Source of the DNA: Neobacillus bataviensis LMG 21833
GTDB lineage: Bacteria > Bacillota > Bacilli > Bacillales > Cytobacillaceae
Assembly: GCF_000307875.1 (NCBI RefSeq)
Contig: NZ_AJLS01000057.1
Span: 26,357-90,356 of the forward strand
Length of the DNA: 64,000 bases
Direction: 5' to 3'
This document shows, piece by piece, positions 33,741 to 42,569 of the stretch; position 1 is the stretch's first letter; every line of letters starts with the position of its first letter. The translations under genes and the position numbers were made by a program. The notes beneath the pieces were generated by a model. That model was given only the letters and a program-made list of their open reading frames with translations. It did not search any database and had not been told where the DNA came from.

Positions 33741-34763
33741 TTGGATTTTAACGATTACAAAGGTGTTTGGGTCTTTATTGAACAAAAGGATGGAGAGGTT
33801 GCCTCTGTATCCCTTGAATTATTAGGTGCTGGTAGGAAATTAGCTGATAAACGAGGTGTAGAACTAGCGGGTATTCTTATCGGGGAACATGTTAAACCTT
33901 TAACAAAGACCGTGTTTGAATATGGAGCAGATACCGTGTATGTCTATGATCAACCTCTCTTTAAGCATTACCGGACTGAAACCTACATGAAGGCGCTGTT
34001 AGAGTGCAGTGATAAATATAAACCGGAAATTATTCTCTACGGGGCCACCTCAACAGGAAAAGACCTGGCAAGCGCTGTGGCCACCGATTTGCCGACAGGG
34101 TTGACGGCGGATACGACGGAGCTGGATGTAGAAGAGGAAACGGGGTTACTCCTTGCAAGTAGGCCGGCGTTTGGCGGAAATATTATGGCGACCATTTTAT
34201 GTAAAAAATACAGGCCGCAAATGGCGACCGTACGCTCCAAAGTCATGAAGGCGCTGCCCCCAGAGGTGGGGAGAACAGGCAAGGTCATCGAAGAAACCGT
34301 CTCATTAAAGGAAGAAGATATCCGGACAAAAGTTTTGGAAATTGTAAAGGAAACGGTTAAGAAGGTCAGAATCGACGAAGCGGACATCGTTGTGGCTGGT
34401 GGAAAAGGCTTAGGCAGCTACGAGGGATTTCAGTTAATACACCATTTGGCTGAAACGCTTGGAGGAGCTGTTGGTGCGAGCAGGGATGTGGTGGAAGCGG
34501 GTTGGATTGACCACCCCCATCAAGTAGGGCAAACCGGTGTGACGGTAACGCCAAAGATTTATTTTGCAATCGGGATTTCTGGCGCGATTCAACATATTGT
34601 GGGAATGAAAAATGCTGGTTTAATCATTGCCATTAATAAGGACAAAGAAGCTCCTATTTTTCAGAACTGTCATTATGGAATTGTTGGCGATGCATTTGAA
34701 ATCGTTCCTGTCCTAATCGAACAGTTTAAACATGCACTTTCTAGTGACAAGGTGATGAAGTAA
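33741..34763 (+). CDS. etfA: Electron transfer flavoprotein alpha subunit
   Basis: The FAD-binding alpha subunit (FixB type, 340 residues), starting with TTG directly after the beta stop; AAGGAGG lies inside the end of etfB. The FAD domain signature is clear: GGKGLGSYEGF, VGASRDVVEAGW, VGQTGVTVTPKIYFAIGISG, IQHIVGM, IIAINKDKEAPIF and YGIVGD. No ferredoxin extension is present. No acyl-CoA dehydrogenase, fixC or fixX lies nearby, so the electron donor and acceptor are not shown by this window. Confidence 0.93.
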   Translation: MDFNDYKGVWVFIEQKDGEVASVSLELLGAGRKLADKRGVELAGILIGEHVKPLTKTVFEYGADTVYVYDQPLFKHYRTETYMKALLECSDKYKPEIILYGATSTGKDLASAVATDLPTGLTADTTELDVEEETGLLLASRPAFGGNIMATILCKKYRPQMATVRSKVMKALPPEVGRTGKVIEETVSLKEEDIRTKVLEIVKETVKKVRIDEADIVVAGGKGLGSYEGFQLIHHLAETLGGAVGASRDVVEAGWIDHPHQVGQTGVTVTPKIYFAIGISGAIQHIVGMKNAGLIIAINKDKEAPIFQNCHYGIVGDAFEIVPVLIEQFKHALSSDKVMK

Positions 34764-34911
34764 GTTAGTGCTGAAGTATTACCATTATTCCTCTCTCATT
34801 CGTGAGTGAATTCTTCCCAAGGCTTGTGCTAGCGTTTAGTCTTTCGGATTAACAATATTTGTTTAACCTCCAAAGACCTTAGAAAATTTCATTTAATCGC
34901 TAAACACTTTT

Positions 34912-34944
34912 TTCTTTACTTCACTAAGGAGTAAAGCTTTTTTT
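34912..34944 (+). terminator. Terminator after etfA
   Basis: CTTTACT and AGTAAAG around TTCACTAAG, followed by CTTTTTTT. A similar unit lies near 63270. Confidence 0.75.
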
Positions 34945-35033
34945 ATGCTATAATTAGTACCAGATAATAGAACTTACTAGTAGGTCTTAGTCCTGTTAAG
35001 CAAAATAAATACGCCTAAACTGGAGATAATACT

Positions 35034-36215
35034 ATGTTTGCAAATACCAAATTAAAATCACAAAGTTTCTCTGCCTATTTTAAATCACTGGGTATCAAGG
35101 AATGCCAAACCAAAGAGGACTTCTGGAAGCATGTAACCGAGGTCGATCCCTTCTTGGCTAAGGAACTCCAACCCATTATGGACCGCAAACTAAAAGGGAA
35201 TATTTATGAAGTGAAAAACCGAACACTGCCCTTCAGTTTGGCAGTAGAATCATGGACGATGAATTTCCATCAGTCCTTGCTCAACTGGATCAGTCAGCAA
35301 ACTTATTTAAAGCCGAAACGGATTTTGGAAATTGGCTGTGATAATGGGTTGCTGTCTTGCAGGTACGCTACCATGTTCCCAGATGCCGAGATTGTAGGGA
35401 TCGACCTGTGTGGATATGGGATTCGATGTGCTCGGGAGTTGGCAATAAAGCAAGGACTGAACAACGTGAGTTTTTACCAAATGGATTTTATGGAGGTATC
35501 TGAGCACTTTTCCCTGAATTCTTTTGATTTAATCATTTCTGCACGGACCTTTCATGAGATCATGGGGCCTATCATGATTTCAAACTATTGGTCACTTCTA
35601 GCGTACTTGAACGAGAATCCAACCTATGGTGACAGTCGTTATTTAGAAATAGTCCATCGTTTGTTAACGGAGGATGGATTGTATCTCTCTTGTGAACAAT
35701 TGAAAAATTCCGCAGATCTCGGAAGATGGGCGAATGTGCTTCAGGATGCGGGTCTCCATATTCAATGGGATGACAGTGGTACTATCGAATACCATGAAAT
35801 AGGAGTAGATAGGCTGTCTCCTGTGATTGTGGCCACAAAAAGGGAGACAAATCTCGAAACCTTGGAAGGGATGGAACACCTTTATACGAAAGGTTTCCCA
35901 CTTGTATTTGAGGAGGGGAGGTCTTATAAAGGAGGGACAGCGGAATTTGCATATCAACGGCTGGGGGAGAAAACATTCGTCACAGGGATTCAATTGAAAG
36001 TGACGAACCATTGGCATGTGTTTCGACTTGAGCTTTGGGAGACAGATGGGTTTCTGCTTGTCTATAACTATGGAAATATGGGGTATCATGAATTGGATAT
36101 TTTACCTGCCTGCGCATATGAAGAGGCACACCAGTTAATGGAGGAGGCGGTCGGTAAGTTCAGTCACCTTGGTCCGCTTGTTTGGTATTACAACCTGGAT
36201 GAACGACCAAAGTAG
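35034..36215 (+). CDS. Class I SAM-dependent methyltransferase
   Basis: A 393-residue protein. The centre holds a class I methyltransferase fold: motif I ILEIGCDNGLLSCRYA, then AEIVGIDLCGYGIRCARELA with the acidic residue that binds SAM, FYQMDFMEV and FDLIISARTFHE. An N-terminal helical domain of about 95 residues and a C-terminal beta-rich domain flank it. The substrate is not evident. GGAGATAATACT stands before the ATG. It seems to be a single-gene unit. Confidence 0.85.
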   Translation: MFANTKLKSQSFSAYFKSLGIKECQTKEDFWKHVTEVDPFLAKELQPIMDRKLKGNIYEVKNRTLPFSLAVESWTMNFHQSLLNWISQQTYLKPKRILEIGCDNGLLSCRYATMFPDAEIVGIDLCGYGIRCARELAIKQGLNNVSFYQMDFMEVSEHFSLNSFDLIISARTFHEIMGPIMISNYWSLLAYLNENPTYGDSRYLEIVHRLLTEDGLYLSCEQLKNSADLGRWANVLQDAGLHIQWDDSGTIEYHEIGVDRLSPVIVATKRETNLETLEGMEHLYTKGFPLVFEEGRSYKGGTAEFAYQRLGEKTFVTGIQLKVTNHWHVFRLELWETDGFLLVYNYGNMGYHELDILPACAYEEAHQLMEEAVGKFSHLGPLVWYYNLDERPK

Positions 36216-36652
36216 TTCAAAAAAACATTTTTATACTAGGAAACCCTACTTATAGATGTAGGAATAGGATGCCAAGACAAGGTTTTAGTCCTGCTGACGG
36301 GGTGATTAAAGATAAATCCCGTGTAACCTTCCAAATTTACACGGAAGGATTTCAAGGTTAGTACATACGATAATGGGAGAAAAACGACTTTGTACAAATG
36401 GCAAAGTCGTTTTTCTTATGGCTCCTTTTTCTCAGAAAATTAACTGCAAACTTTTTATCCGCACTTCAAAAGCTAACAAAACTTAATTGATCTACTCTAA
36501 TTTTCTTTTCACTGTTTTGGTTACAAACATGCAAGTTACAAAATTTGTGGTCTTAAATAATGTTACCCTGCATGATAAAATGAATAAACTATATTAAAAA
36601 AAGAATGGTATCTTAGATTAAGATCTTCCGATACTAATAGGTGTGATGAAGT
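36216..36652. other. Intergenic stretch with a short open frame and a terminator
   Basis: A 30-codon frame at 36269-36361 (MPRQGFSPADGVIKDKSRVT start, ending YTEGFQG) follows AGGAATAGG; it may be a tiny gene or the scrap of a larger one. A strong terminator is at 36380-36415. Nothing else is supported. Confidence 0.4.
36380..36415 (+). terminator. Hairpin terminator
   Basis: AAAACGACTTTG and CAAAGTCGTTTT around a short loop, followed by TTC; A-rich on one side and T-rich on the other, so usable in both directions. Confidence 0.8.
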
Positions 36653-37591
36653 TTGAAAAGAAAAAAAGCAATAATCATGATTATGGGTCTATTCACTGTG
36701 TGTATTCTTCTTTCTATTTTTCTTATAGATCGAAATCAAGCAGGCCTTAAAACAGTTACAACCGTCGCTACAGTTGAATCTGAACAAGTGGAAAATACCG
36801 AGGAAGTTGCTTCTAAAGGAGAAGAGAAACCATTAGAGGACCATTCCATTAAGCAGGAAAGCCAAAAACCATTCACCGATGAAATCAAGAAAAAGGTACG
36901 GGAAGTGTTGAATGGTGTCGTTGATTTCTTCGAAAAAGATCAAAAGATTGTCGCAATCGGAGACTCACTCACGGAAGGTGTGGGTGATGAAACAAAGAGC
37001 GGTGGATATGTCGGGATCCTTAATCACACATTTGAGGATCAAAACCTTTCTATCAAAATAGAAAATTTCGGTAAAAAGGGAAACCGGTCGGATCAATTAC
37101 TTAAGCGGCTGGAAAATAAAGAAATTGCTACTGCTATCTCAAAGGCTGATATTGTGTTAATCACAATTGGCGCCAATGATATTATGAAAGTTTTAAGAAG
37201 CAATTTTACAAACCTAACGCTAGAACCTTTCCAAGTAGAAAGAGTGGAATATACTGAAAGATTAACAGCCATATTGAATAGATTGAAAGAATTGAACCCA
37301 GATGCCCATATTTATTTAATCGGGTTTTATAATCCTTTTGAAAGTCAATTCGCAAACATTAAAGAATTAGACATGATCATTGATAATTGGAATGAGGCAG
37401 GAAAATTATTGACAGAAGAATATGAGAATGTGAGCTTCGTTCCCACAGAAGATCTATTTACTAATTCCACGAAAAATTTATTAGCAGCAGATCAATTCCA
37501 TCCTAACTCCAGGGGCTATAAACTTATCGCCCAGCGGGTCTTAGAATATCTGAAAGTTACGGAGGAAACAAGGATTGCCAAAACAAATTAA
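36653..37591 (+). CDS. Membrane-anchored SGNH/GDSL-type lipase or esterase
   Basis: A 312-residue protein. Residues 5-27 form a membrane anchor or uncleaved signal (AIIMIMGLFTVCILLSIFLI), followed by a low-complexity acidic linker. The SGNH hydrolase domain shows block I IVAIGDSLTEGVGDE with the catalytic Ser, block III LITIGANDIM, and block V DQFHPNSRGY with the catalytic Asp and His. Such enzymes cleave esters of lipids or cell-wall sugars outside the cell. TTG start with AGGTGTGATG upstream. The Bacillus YpmR-like lipases have the same layout. Confidence 0.88.
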   Translation: MKRKKAIIMIMGLFTVCILLSIFLIDRNQAGLKTVTTVATVESEQVENTEEVASKGEEKPLEDHSIKQESQKPFTDEIKKKVREVLNGVVDFFEKDQKIVAIGDSLTEGVGDETKSGGYVGILNHTFEDQNLSIKIENFGKKGNRSDQLLKRLENKEIATAISKADIVLITIGANDIMKVLRSNFTNLTLEPFQVERVEYTERLTAILNRLKELNPDAHIYLIGFYNPFESQFANIKELDMIIDNWNEAGKLLTEEYENVSFVPTEDLFTNSTKNLLAADQFHPNSRGYKLIAQRVLEYLKVTEETRIAKTN

Positions 37592-37697
37592 GATCCAAAC
37601 TAAAAAAATCGACGGAATAATTTTGTTTAATTATTTTTACTAAAAAAAGCTTAATTAGACGGCGAGTTCCGCCTATTAACTTGAAATAAAACAGATA

Positions 37698-37735
37698 AAG
37701 CAGACCCTTATTTTAAGATAAGGGTCTGCTTAAAC
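37698..37735 (+). terminator. Terminator after the SGNH hydrolase gene
   Basis: AAGCAGACCCTTAT and ATAAGGGTCTGCTT form a perfect 14-bp stem; the T-tail is weak. Confidence 0.7.
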
Positions 37736-37786
37736 TTTATTTACCAATACTGGCTGGGCTGTATTTACTATCATAGTCCACCTCCA

Positions 37787-37844
37787 TTGAGGGAACCGTC
37801 TTTTGCTGAATTGGACATGTAGCAGCATGTTCGGTCTTTTTTTT
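37787..37844 (+). repeat. Terminator-type repeat, copy 1
   Basis: TTGAGGGAACCGTC and ATTGGACATG with CATGTTCGGTC and a T-run. Copy 2 is at 42278-42332. Confidence 0.6.
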
Positions 37845-37995
37845 CTGATCATTACGACCGATATTTGTTCTTTTACTACCTAATTTCGTAACTTAGTAAG
37901 TTGATTAGCGGATAATATATAGAAAGCATTAACTTTGTTTTCTCTTTTAAAAGTTTGTTATCATCAAATTAGTAAAATAAGGGAGATGGAAGTTG

Positions 37996-38931
37996 ATGGC
38001 CAAGCATACTAGAATTGGTAAAACAGAATTATATGTCAATCCGATTGGTCTTGGAACCAATGCTGTTGGGGGGCATAATCTTTTTCCAAACCTTGATGAA
38101 GAAGCAGGGAGGGAATTGGTTCGAACTGGTCTGGCACAAGGGATTAATTTCCTAGACACAGCCTATGTCTACGGTTTGGGGCGATCAGAAGAAATTATTG
38201 GGGAAATTGTGAAGGAAAGGGGAAATCGCTCAGAAATAGTGATTGCCTCCAAAGCAGCACATCAATTAAACGGCAATGATATGGTCTTAGATAACTCACC
38301 TGCTTTTCTAAAACAAGCCGTTGAAGAGAGTTTAAAACGGCTTCAAACGGATTATATCGATTTATTTTATATTCATTTTCCCGACCGTGATACACCTAAA
38401 GACGAAGCGGTTGGAGCCTTAAAGCAATTGAAGGATGAAGGGAAGATTAGAGCCATCGGAGTGTCTAATTTTTCCCTTGATCAACTAATAGAAGCCAATA
38501 AAGATGGCTATGTGGATGTCTATCAAGGGGAGTACAACTTGATCAGCCGCGATGCAGAGAAGGAGTTATTCCCATACGTAACCGAGCAGCAAATTTCTTT
38601 TGTGCCATTTTACCCCTTAGCTTCCGGGTTGTTAACAGGTAAATATAATCTAGAAACTGAAATTAGTGAAAAGAATCGAAAAAGACCGCAATTTCAGGCA
38701 GGTGTTTTCGAAAAAAACTTGGAAAAAATTGAGCGGGTTCGTCAAATTGCAGCGACCAAGGGTGCGGAAGTTTCCCAAGTGATTCTTGCTTGGTATCTGT
38801 CCCGTCCATGCATCGACGTAATTATTCCAGGTGCAAAGCGTGCTGACCAAGTACTCCATAATCTAAAAACGTTACAGATTCAATTAACTGCTGCAGAGAT
38901 TCAAGAAATTGAGCAGATATTCCCTTTATAA
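37996..38931 (+). CDS. Aldo/keto reductase
   Basis: A 311-residue NADPH-dependent aldo/keto reductase (TIM barrel). Family marks: FLDTAYVYGLGRSEEIIGE with the catalytic Asp and Tyr, IASKAA with the Lys, YIDLFYIHFPD with the His, RAIGVSNFSLDQL, and PGAKRADQVLHNL for cofactor binding. The physiological substrate cannot be told. I start at the ATG at 37996, after GGGAGATGG, not at the TTG three bases earlier. It is transcribed alone. Confidence 0.92.
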   Translation: MAKHTRIGKTELYVNPIGLGTNAVGGHNLFPNLDEEAGRELVRTGLAQGINFLDTAYVYGLGRSEEIIGEIVKERGNRSEIVIASKAAHQLNGNDMVLDNSPAFLKQAVEESLKRLQTDYIDLFYIHFPDRDTPKDEAVGALKQLKDEGKIRAIGVSNFSLDQLIEANKDGYVDVYQGEYNLISRDAEKELFPYVTEQQISFVPFYPLASGLLTGKYNLETEISEKNRKRPQFQAGVFEKNLEKIERVRQIAATKGAEVSQVILAWYLSRPCIDVIIPGAKRADQVLHNLKTLQIQLTAAEIQEIEQIFPL

Positions 38932-39296
38932 GGAAAATTGTCTTCACACCCTTCCCAATTGGATACCTGAGGTCGAGTGGACTTTAGTTTAACATTCAAT
39001 CGGTTTTTGTTGAGTTTTAAAAATTTACAACTATCGAAAGCAATGGCTTTGGATTATTCGTGGAAGGAGATTTATCAGAGGGTGATGAGGGGTTTTAAAA
39101 GATAAGATTATAACGAACTAAATTTTTTATCTAATTAGACAAAAATTTGAACTCTATTTACCCTGATGTAAAAGTGTAGCAGTGTTTTATTACTGTACTA
39201 TTAATCAGTAACATAATTAAGGTTAAAGGGATCCAATAAATATCTAACGGGTTCTCTTGATGGGGACAAAATAGTAAAATCACATATAAAATCACA

Positions 39297-39329
39297 GACC
39301 TATCAGCATTATCTGGTAGGTCATTTTTA
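39297..39329 (+). terminator. Hairpin with T-tail
   Basis: GACCTATCAG and CTGGTAGGTC (one G-T pair) around CATTAT, followed by ATTTTTATT. Confidence 0.7.
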
Positions 39330-39485
39330 TTGATATAAAGCTATTTGTTTAGATAATTCGATAAAAATAGCCCCAAAAATAGCATAAAAGTAACAGTGTA
39401 CAATAGCAAATTTCTTAGTTTTTTAAAAAAATAAAAATAATGGTAAAATAAATGTGGATAACGCATTGGTAAGGAGTGGGATTCA

Positions 39486-39599
39486 ATGAATCTATACCAA
39501 AATAGGCAATTATCTTTACATGACTATTTGGAAATACGAGAGACTGCGGATTTAACCATCCGGCGGCTCACCGGGGTGAGTTTGCAGAGCGCGGAATAA
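39486..39599 (+). CDS. Short open frame, perhaps a cut gene
   Basis: 37 codons from an ATG with AAGGAG upstream. The first 25 residues look natural; from about 39560 the sequence is GC-rich and different in style, as if another sequence joined here. The family is not known. Confidence 0.25.
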   Translation: MNLYQNRQLSLHDYLEIRETADLTIRRLTGVSLQSAE

Positions 39600-39711
39600 A
39601 CCTTAGTAGAGAGCCATTGTCGAGGAGGCGTGTGTTGAAGCAAAAAGGGGGCTTAGCCCCATCATTTAAGGTGTGTACATTTGAACATTTAAAAAGGAGC
39701 AGAATTGTACT

Positions 39712-40947
39712 GTGTTAACGTATCTACGAAACTTGCATCCACTTGCTATTAATATTTTGGTAGGCACCATGTTCGGTCGGATGGCCACTTCGATGAGCAT
39801 TCCTTTTCTGGCGATTTATCTGACTCAGGTTCAGCATGTTTCCCCTGCTCAAACGGGACTCATTATTGCTGTAAGCTCCCTTGTCGGCATTTGCACCAGT
39901 TTTGCTGGTGGATATTTATCAGACTGGTTTGGCAGGAAAATCATTCTGTTTTTTTCCGTTTTCTTGTGGGCAGCTGTTTTTGCCCTCTTCGGATTCGCTC
40001 AATCTGTTGCTGGTTTTTTTGTTGCTAATGCTCTGAATGGGTTTTGTAAATCCCTATTTGAACCCGCATCGAGAGCACTTCTTGCTGACCTTACTGATCC
40101 AAACAACAGGCTGGCCATCTTTAACCTACGTTACACAGCGATTAACATTGGTGTTATTTTTGGACCGATGCTCGGCTTTTATTTCGGTTCATCCAAAACA
40201 ACCTTCTTTTTCTATATTGCTGCTGGAGTCTATATCATTTATGGGCTTTCGCTCATGCTTACTTTTAGTAAAACCGGTTTCAAGGGGAAACATGTTGATA
40301 AACCTTCGCAAAAGAAAGCTACTTTTTCTGAAGCAGCTATGGCTGTGAGGGAAGATAAAGTACTCCTTATGTCTCTGCTTGGCATCATTCTTGCTACAAC
40401 GGGTTATGCCCAGTTTAACTCGACTTTACCCCAGTTCCTTTCAGGGGCATTTGGCCAGGATAAAGGGGCCGGCATGTTTTCGGGTTTTCTGATCTTGAAC
40501 GCCGTAACGGTTATATCCCTGCAATACCCACTGCTTTCCATAGGGAAAAAGTATTCTCCCATATTTTCGATTATGGCGGGAAATTTACTTTGTGCGCTAG
40601 GGGTATTTGCTTTTTCACTTGCAGAGTCGATTCCATCTTGGGGTGCAGTTGTTTTTCTTTTTACCATTGGGGAAGTTCTTATGTTCTCCATGACAGATGC
40701 CTTTATTGATTCCATCGCGAAAGCAGATTTGCGTGGTACGTACTTTGGGGCCATGGGATTCACACAAATTGGAAGTATCGTCGGCCCATCCCTGGGCGGC
40801 TTTTTATTGGATCATTTCGGCTACCAGGATGCTTTCTCTGTTTTTGGACTATTAGCAGGTTTGTCACTATTTGGGGTTCCCGTCCTTTATGCGGTGAAAC
40901 TTGCGATGGTAAAGAAATCTGGTCAGCGTTCTAAGAAAGCAGGGTAA
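39712..40947 (+). CDS. MFS transporter (multidrug or sugar-efflux type)
   Basis: A 411-residue, 12-span transporter of the major facilitator superfamily. The A-motif GGYLSDWFGRKI follows the second span, and a second copy of the fold starts after a short Lys-rich loop near 200-215. The proton-coupled DHA1 type with drug-like substrates is most likely, but the substrate is not known. The start is a GTG at 39712 with AAAAGGAGC about 14 bases upstream, rather far. The gene stands alone. Confidence 0.88.
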   Translation: MLTYLRNLHPLAINILVGTMFGRMATSMSIPFLAIYLTQVQHVSPAQTGLIIAVSSLVGICTSFAGGYLSDWFGRKIILFFSVFLWAAVFALFGFAQSVAGFFVANALNGFCKSLFEPASRALLADLTDPNNRLAIFNLRYTAINIGVIFGPMLGFYFGSSKTTFFFYIAAGVYIIYGLSLMLTFSKTGFKGKHVDKPSQKKATFSEAAMAVREDKVLLMSLLGIILATTGYAQFNSTLPQFLSGAFGQDKGAGMFSGFLILNAVTVISLQYPLLSIGKKYSPIFSIMAGNLLCALGVFAFSLAESIPSWGAVVFLFTIGEVLMFSMTDAFIDSIAKADLRGTYFGAMGFTQIGSIVGPSLGGFLLDHFGYQDAFSVFGLLAGLSLFGVPVLYAVKLAMVKKSGQRSKKAG

Positions 40948-41104
40948 CAATTTTGATTAGTATTATCCTATTAGATGTTTTTGCTATTTTTATACTTTAA
41001 ATTATTGTTTCAGGTACAGAATAATGCAGGAAGACAAAAAATCATGTTATAAATCAAAAATACGATATTGAAAATGAATACATAATGAAATGAGGAGGTC
41101 AATT

Positions 41105-41866
41105 ATGACTAGACTAGGCATACAGATTTCAAGCGTTCGGGACTATCTTCAAACCCCTGAGGATGTCTTGGCATCGTTTAGCAAAGTAAGTGAGATCGGT
41201 TATAAAACGATTCAGATTCAATGGATCAACCCTGAAATTCCAATGGACTTTATTCACGATGCCTTAAAGGAAACGAGATTGGAATGCATCGGGACACAGG
41301 ACTATTATGATGTGGTCGTTTCCCATTTGGAAGAAGTCATAGAAATCAACGACCTTTGGGGAGGTTCTTACATTACCGTAAGCGGCATTCCAGAGCGCTA
41401 CCATTCTTATGAGGGCTGTCTGGAGTTTGCAAAGGAGTTGAATAAACTTTCAGAATTTCTTGAAACAAAAGGAAAGATCCTGACCTTCCATCCAAGATAT
41501 ATGGATGTGTTTCAGTATAATGGGCAAAATTCACTTGACATCATCTTTGAAAATACCAGAAGTGAATTACAATTTTTATTAGACATTTATCATATCATCC
41601 ATGCAGGTCTAGATCCGATTGAATGGATTTATAAGGTGAAAGGACGAAATGATTTAATCCACTTTAAGGATGGGATGATCGATTCGGATGGAAATGAAGT
41701 GCTCATGCCTGTTGGTCAAGGCACAATCCAATGGAAGAAAATCTTCGATGCCACGATTGAAACGGGTGTAAAATATGCTTTCGCCGAACAGGAGAAATGG
41801 CAGAAAGATCCATTCCATTGTTTAAAAGAAAGCTACGATTATATTAGACTGAATGGAATAGAGTGA
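41105..41866 (+). CDS. Sugar phosphate isomerase/epimerase-like TIM-barrel protein
   Basis: A 253-residue protein of the xylose-isomerase-like TIM barrel superfamily. Marks are MTRLGIQISSVRDYL, IGYKTIQIQW, ILTFHPRYMDVF, FLLDIYHIIHAG, LIHFKDG, PVGQGTIQWKKIF and the late EQEKW, where metal-binding Glu, Asp and His residues usually lie. Such enzymes interconvert sugars or cyclitols. GAGGAGGTC lies six bases before the ATG at 41105. The neighbours do not point to a pathway. Confidence 0.85.
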   Translation: MTRLGIQISSVRDYLQTPEDVLASFSKVSEIGYKTIQIQWINPEIPMDFIHDALKETRLECIGTQDYYDVVVSHLEEVIEINDLWGGSYITVSGIPERYHSYEGCLEFAKELNKLSEFLETKGKILTFHPRYMDVFQYNGQNSLDIIFENTRSELQFLLDIYHIIHAGLDPIEWIYKVKGRNDLIHFKDGMIDSDGNEVLMPVGQGTIQWKKIFDATIETGVKYAFAEQEKWQKDPFHCLKESYDYIRLNGIE

Positions 41867-42038
41867 ATTATATGAACGTGCGAGACCACTGGTTTCAATA
41901 AAAAAATCGCCCTCTTTTGTAAGACGGAATAGAAGGGCAGCTATATTTTTATGTATGTACAATGAATTATAGTATTTGTATAATATTGGAATTATCAAGA
42001 GTAGAAATACTGTATTATTCAATAAATACGAATACATG

Positions 42039-42067
42039 TTCTTGTTTAGGGCGAGGTGTGATATACT
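42039..42067 (+). promoter_or_regulatory. Promoter of the small toxin gene
   Basis: TTCTTG and TATACT separated by 17 bases, about 70 bp before the toxin start. The decayed copy at 17170 shows the same arrangement. Confidence 0.6.
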
Positions 42068-42137
42068 GAAATTACAATAGAATAGGATTTCTCAAGGGTG
42101 GTCGGTACACTCCCAAACAGGAGGGGGGTGATGCCGA

Positions 42138-42236
42138 ATGACAGTTTTTGAATCGTTAATGTTTGCGGTTGGCTTTGCTAGTCTAATCGTAGCGATCCTG
42201 TCATTTAAATCAAAAAATAATCCACCCTTGAGTTAA
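42138..42236 (+). CDS. Type I toxin, holin-like small membrane peptide
   Basis: A 32-residue peptide: MTVFESLMFAVGFASLIVAI then LSFKSKNNPPLS. One membrane span and a polar, Pro-containing tail match the TxpA/BsrG-like putative holin-like toxins of Bacillus, which are held in check by an antisense RNA. AGGAGGGGGG precedes the start. The coding end runs into a terminator stem at 42216. The antitoxin RNA should run from the opposite strand over this end, but I could not fix its promoter. Three decayed relatives lie at 17170, 43840 and 46565. Confidence 0.75.
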   Translation: MTVFESLMFAVGFASLIVAILSFKSKNNPPLS

Positions 42237-42255
42237 CCGGCTCAGGTGGATTATT
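42216..42255 (+). terminator. Terminator of the toxin mRNA
   Basis: AATAATCCACC and GGTGGATTATT form a long stem with an inner TTGAG/CTCA pair. The same stem is found at 43891 and 46582 in the decayed copies. Confidence 0.8.
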
Positions 42256-42569
42256 CTGCCAAAAAAGCTGACCCCCTTTGAGGGATCGTCTATTGTTGGA
42301 CCGGACATGCTCTAACATGTTCGGTCTTTTTTAATTTATTCAATACTTACTTCTATTATAACCTATGATAGTGAAAAGGAAACTATTTTATTGAATAGTA
42401 TATGATCTTAAGTCATGAGAACAGCAGACAGATATAGTGGTCAGTATCAACTTATTAAAAAACATCGGTACTCAAGGGTCAGGTAATAAAGGGTCAGACC
42501 CGCAACGTGCTAACGCTTTAGCACATTGGGGGTCTGACCCTTTTCGCCCGTTGTTGAACAAGAATGAAC
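42237..42569. other. Intergenic stretch with repeat hairpins
   Basis: Holds the toxin terminator end, the repeat at 42278-42332 (stem ACCGGACATG/CATGTTCGGT with T-tail), and a large hairpin at 42486-42545 where AAGGGTCAGACCC pairs with GGGTCTGACCCTT. The last can end the oxidoreductase transcript from the other strand. Confidence 0.65.
42278..42332 (+). repeat. Terminator-type repeat, copy 2
   Basis: Matches 37787-37844; the stem ACCGGACATG/CATGTTCGGT is perfect here and is followed by six T. Confidence 0.65.

Larger units (their letters stand above)
37592..37995. other. Intergenic stretch with two hairpin units
   Basis: A strong stem at 37698-37735 ends the lipase transcript. At 37787-37844 a unit with a GGACATG/CATGTTC stem and an eight-T tail matches 42278-42332 near the toxin locus. 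The rest is the promoter region of the reductase. Confidence 0.55.
38932..39711. other. Long intergenic stretch
   Basis: About 780 bases. A terminator-like hairpin is at 39297-39329. A 37-codon frame at 39486-39599 follows AAGGAG (MNLYQNRQLSLHDYLEIRET start), but its end is GC-rich and unlike the start, so it may be a gene cut short. GGGGGCTTAGCCCC near 39647 is a small hairpin before the MFS gene. Confidence 0.45.

Noticed and set aside
36240..36360. Riboswitch or structured leader before the SGNH hydrolase gene
   Set aside because: A CCGTGTAA/TTACACGG stem exists, but no known riboswitch core is recognisable and a terminator separates it from the gene.
41909..41938. GCCCTCTT/AGAAGGGC hairpin after the isomerase gene
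   Set aside because: Pairing has mismatches in the middle and the T-run lies on the wrong strand for the gene.
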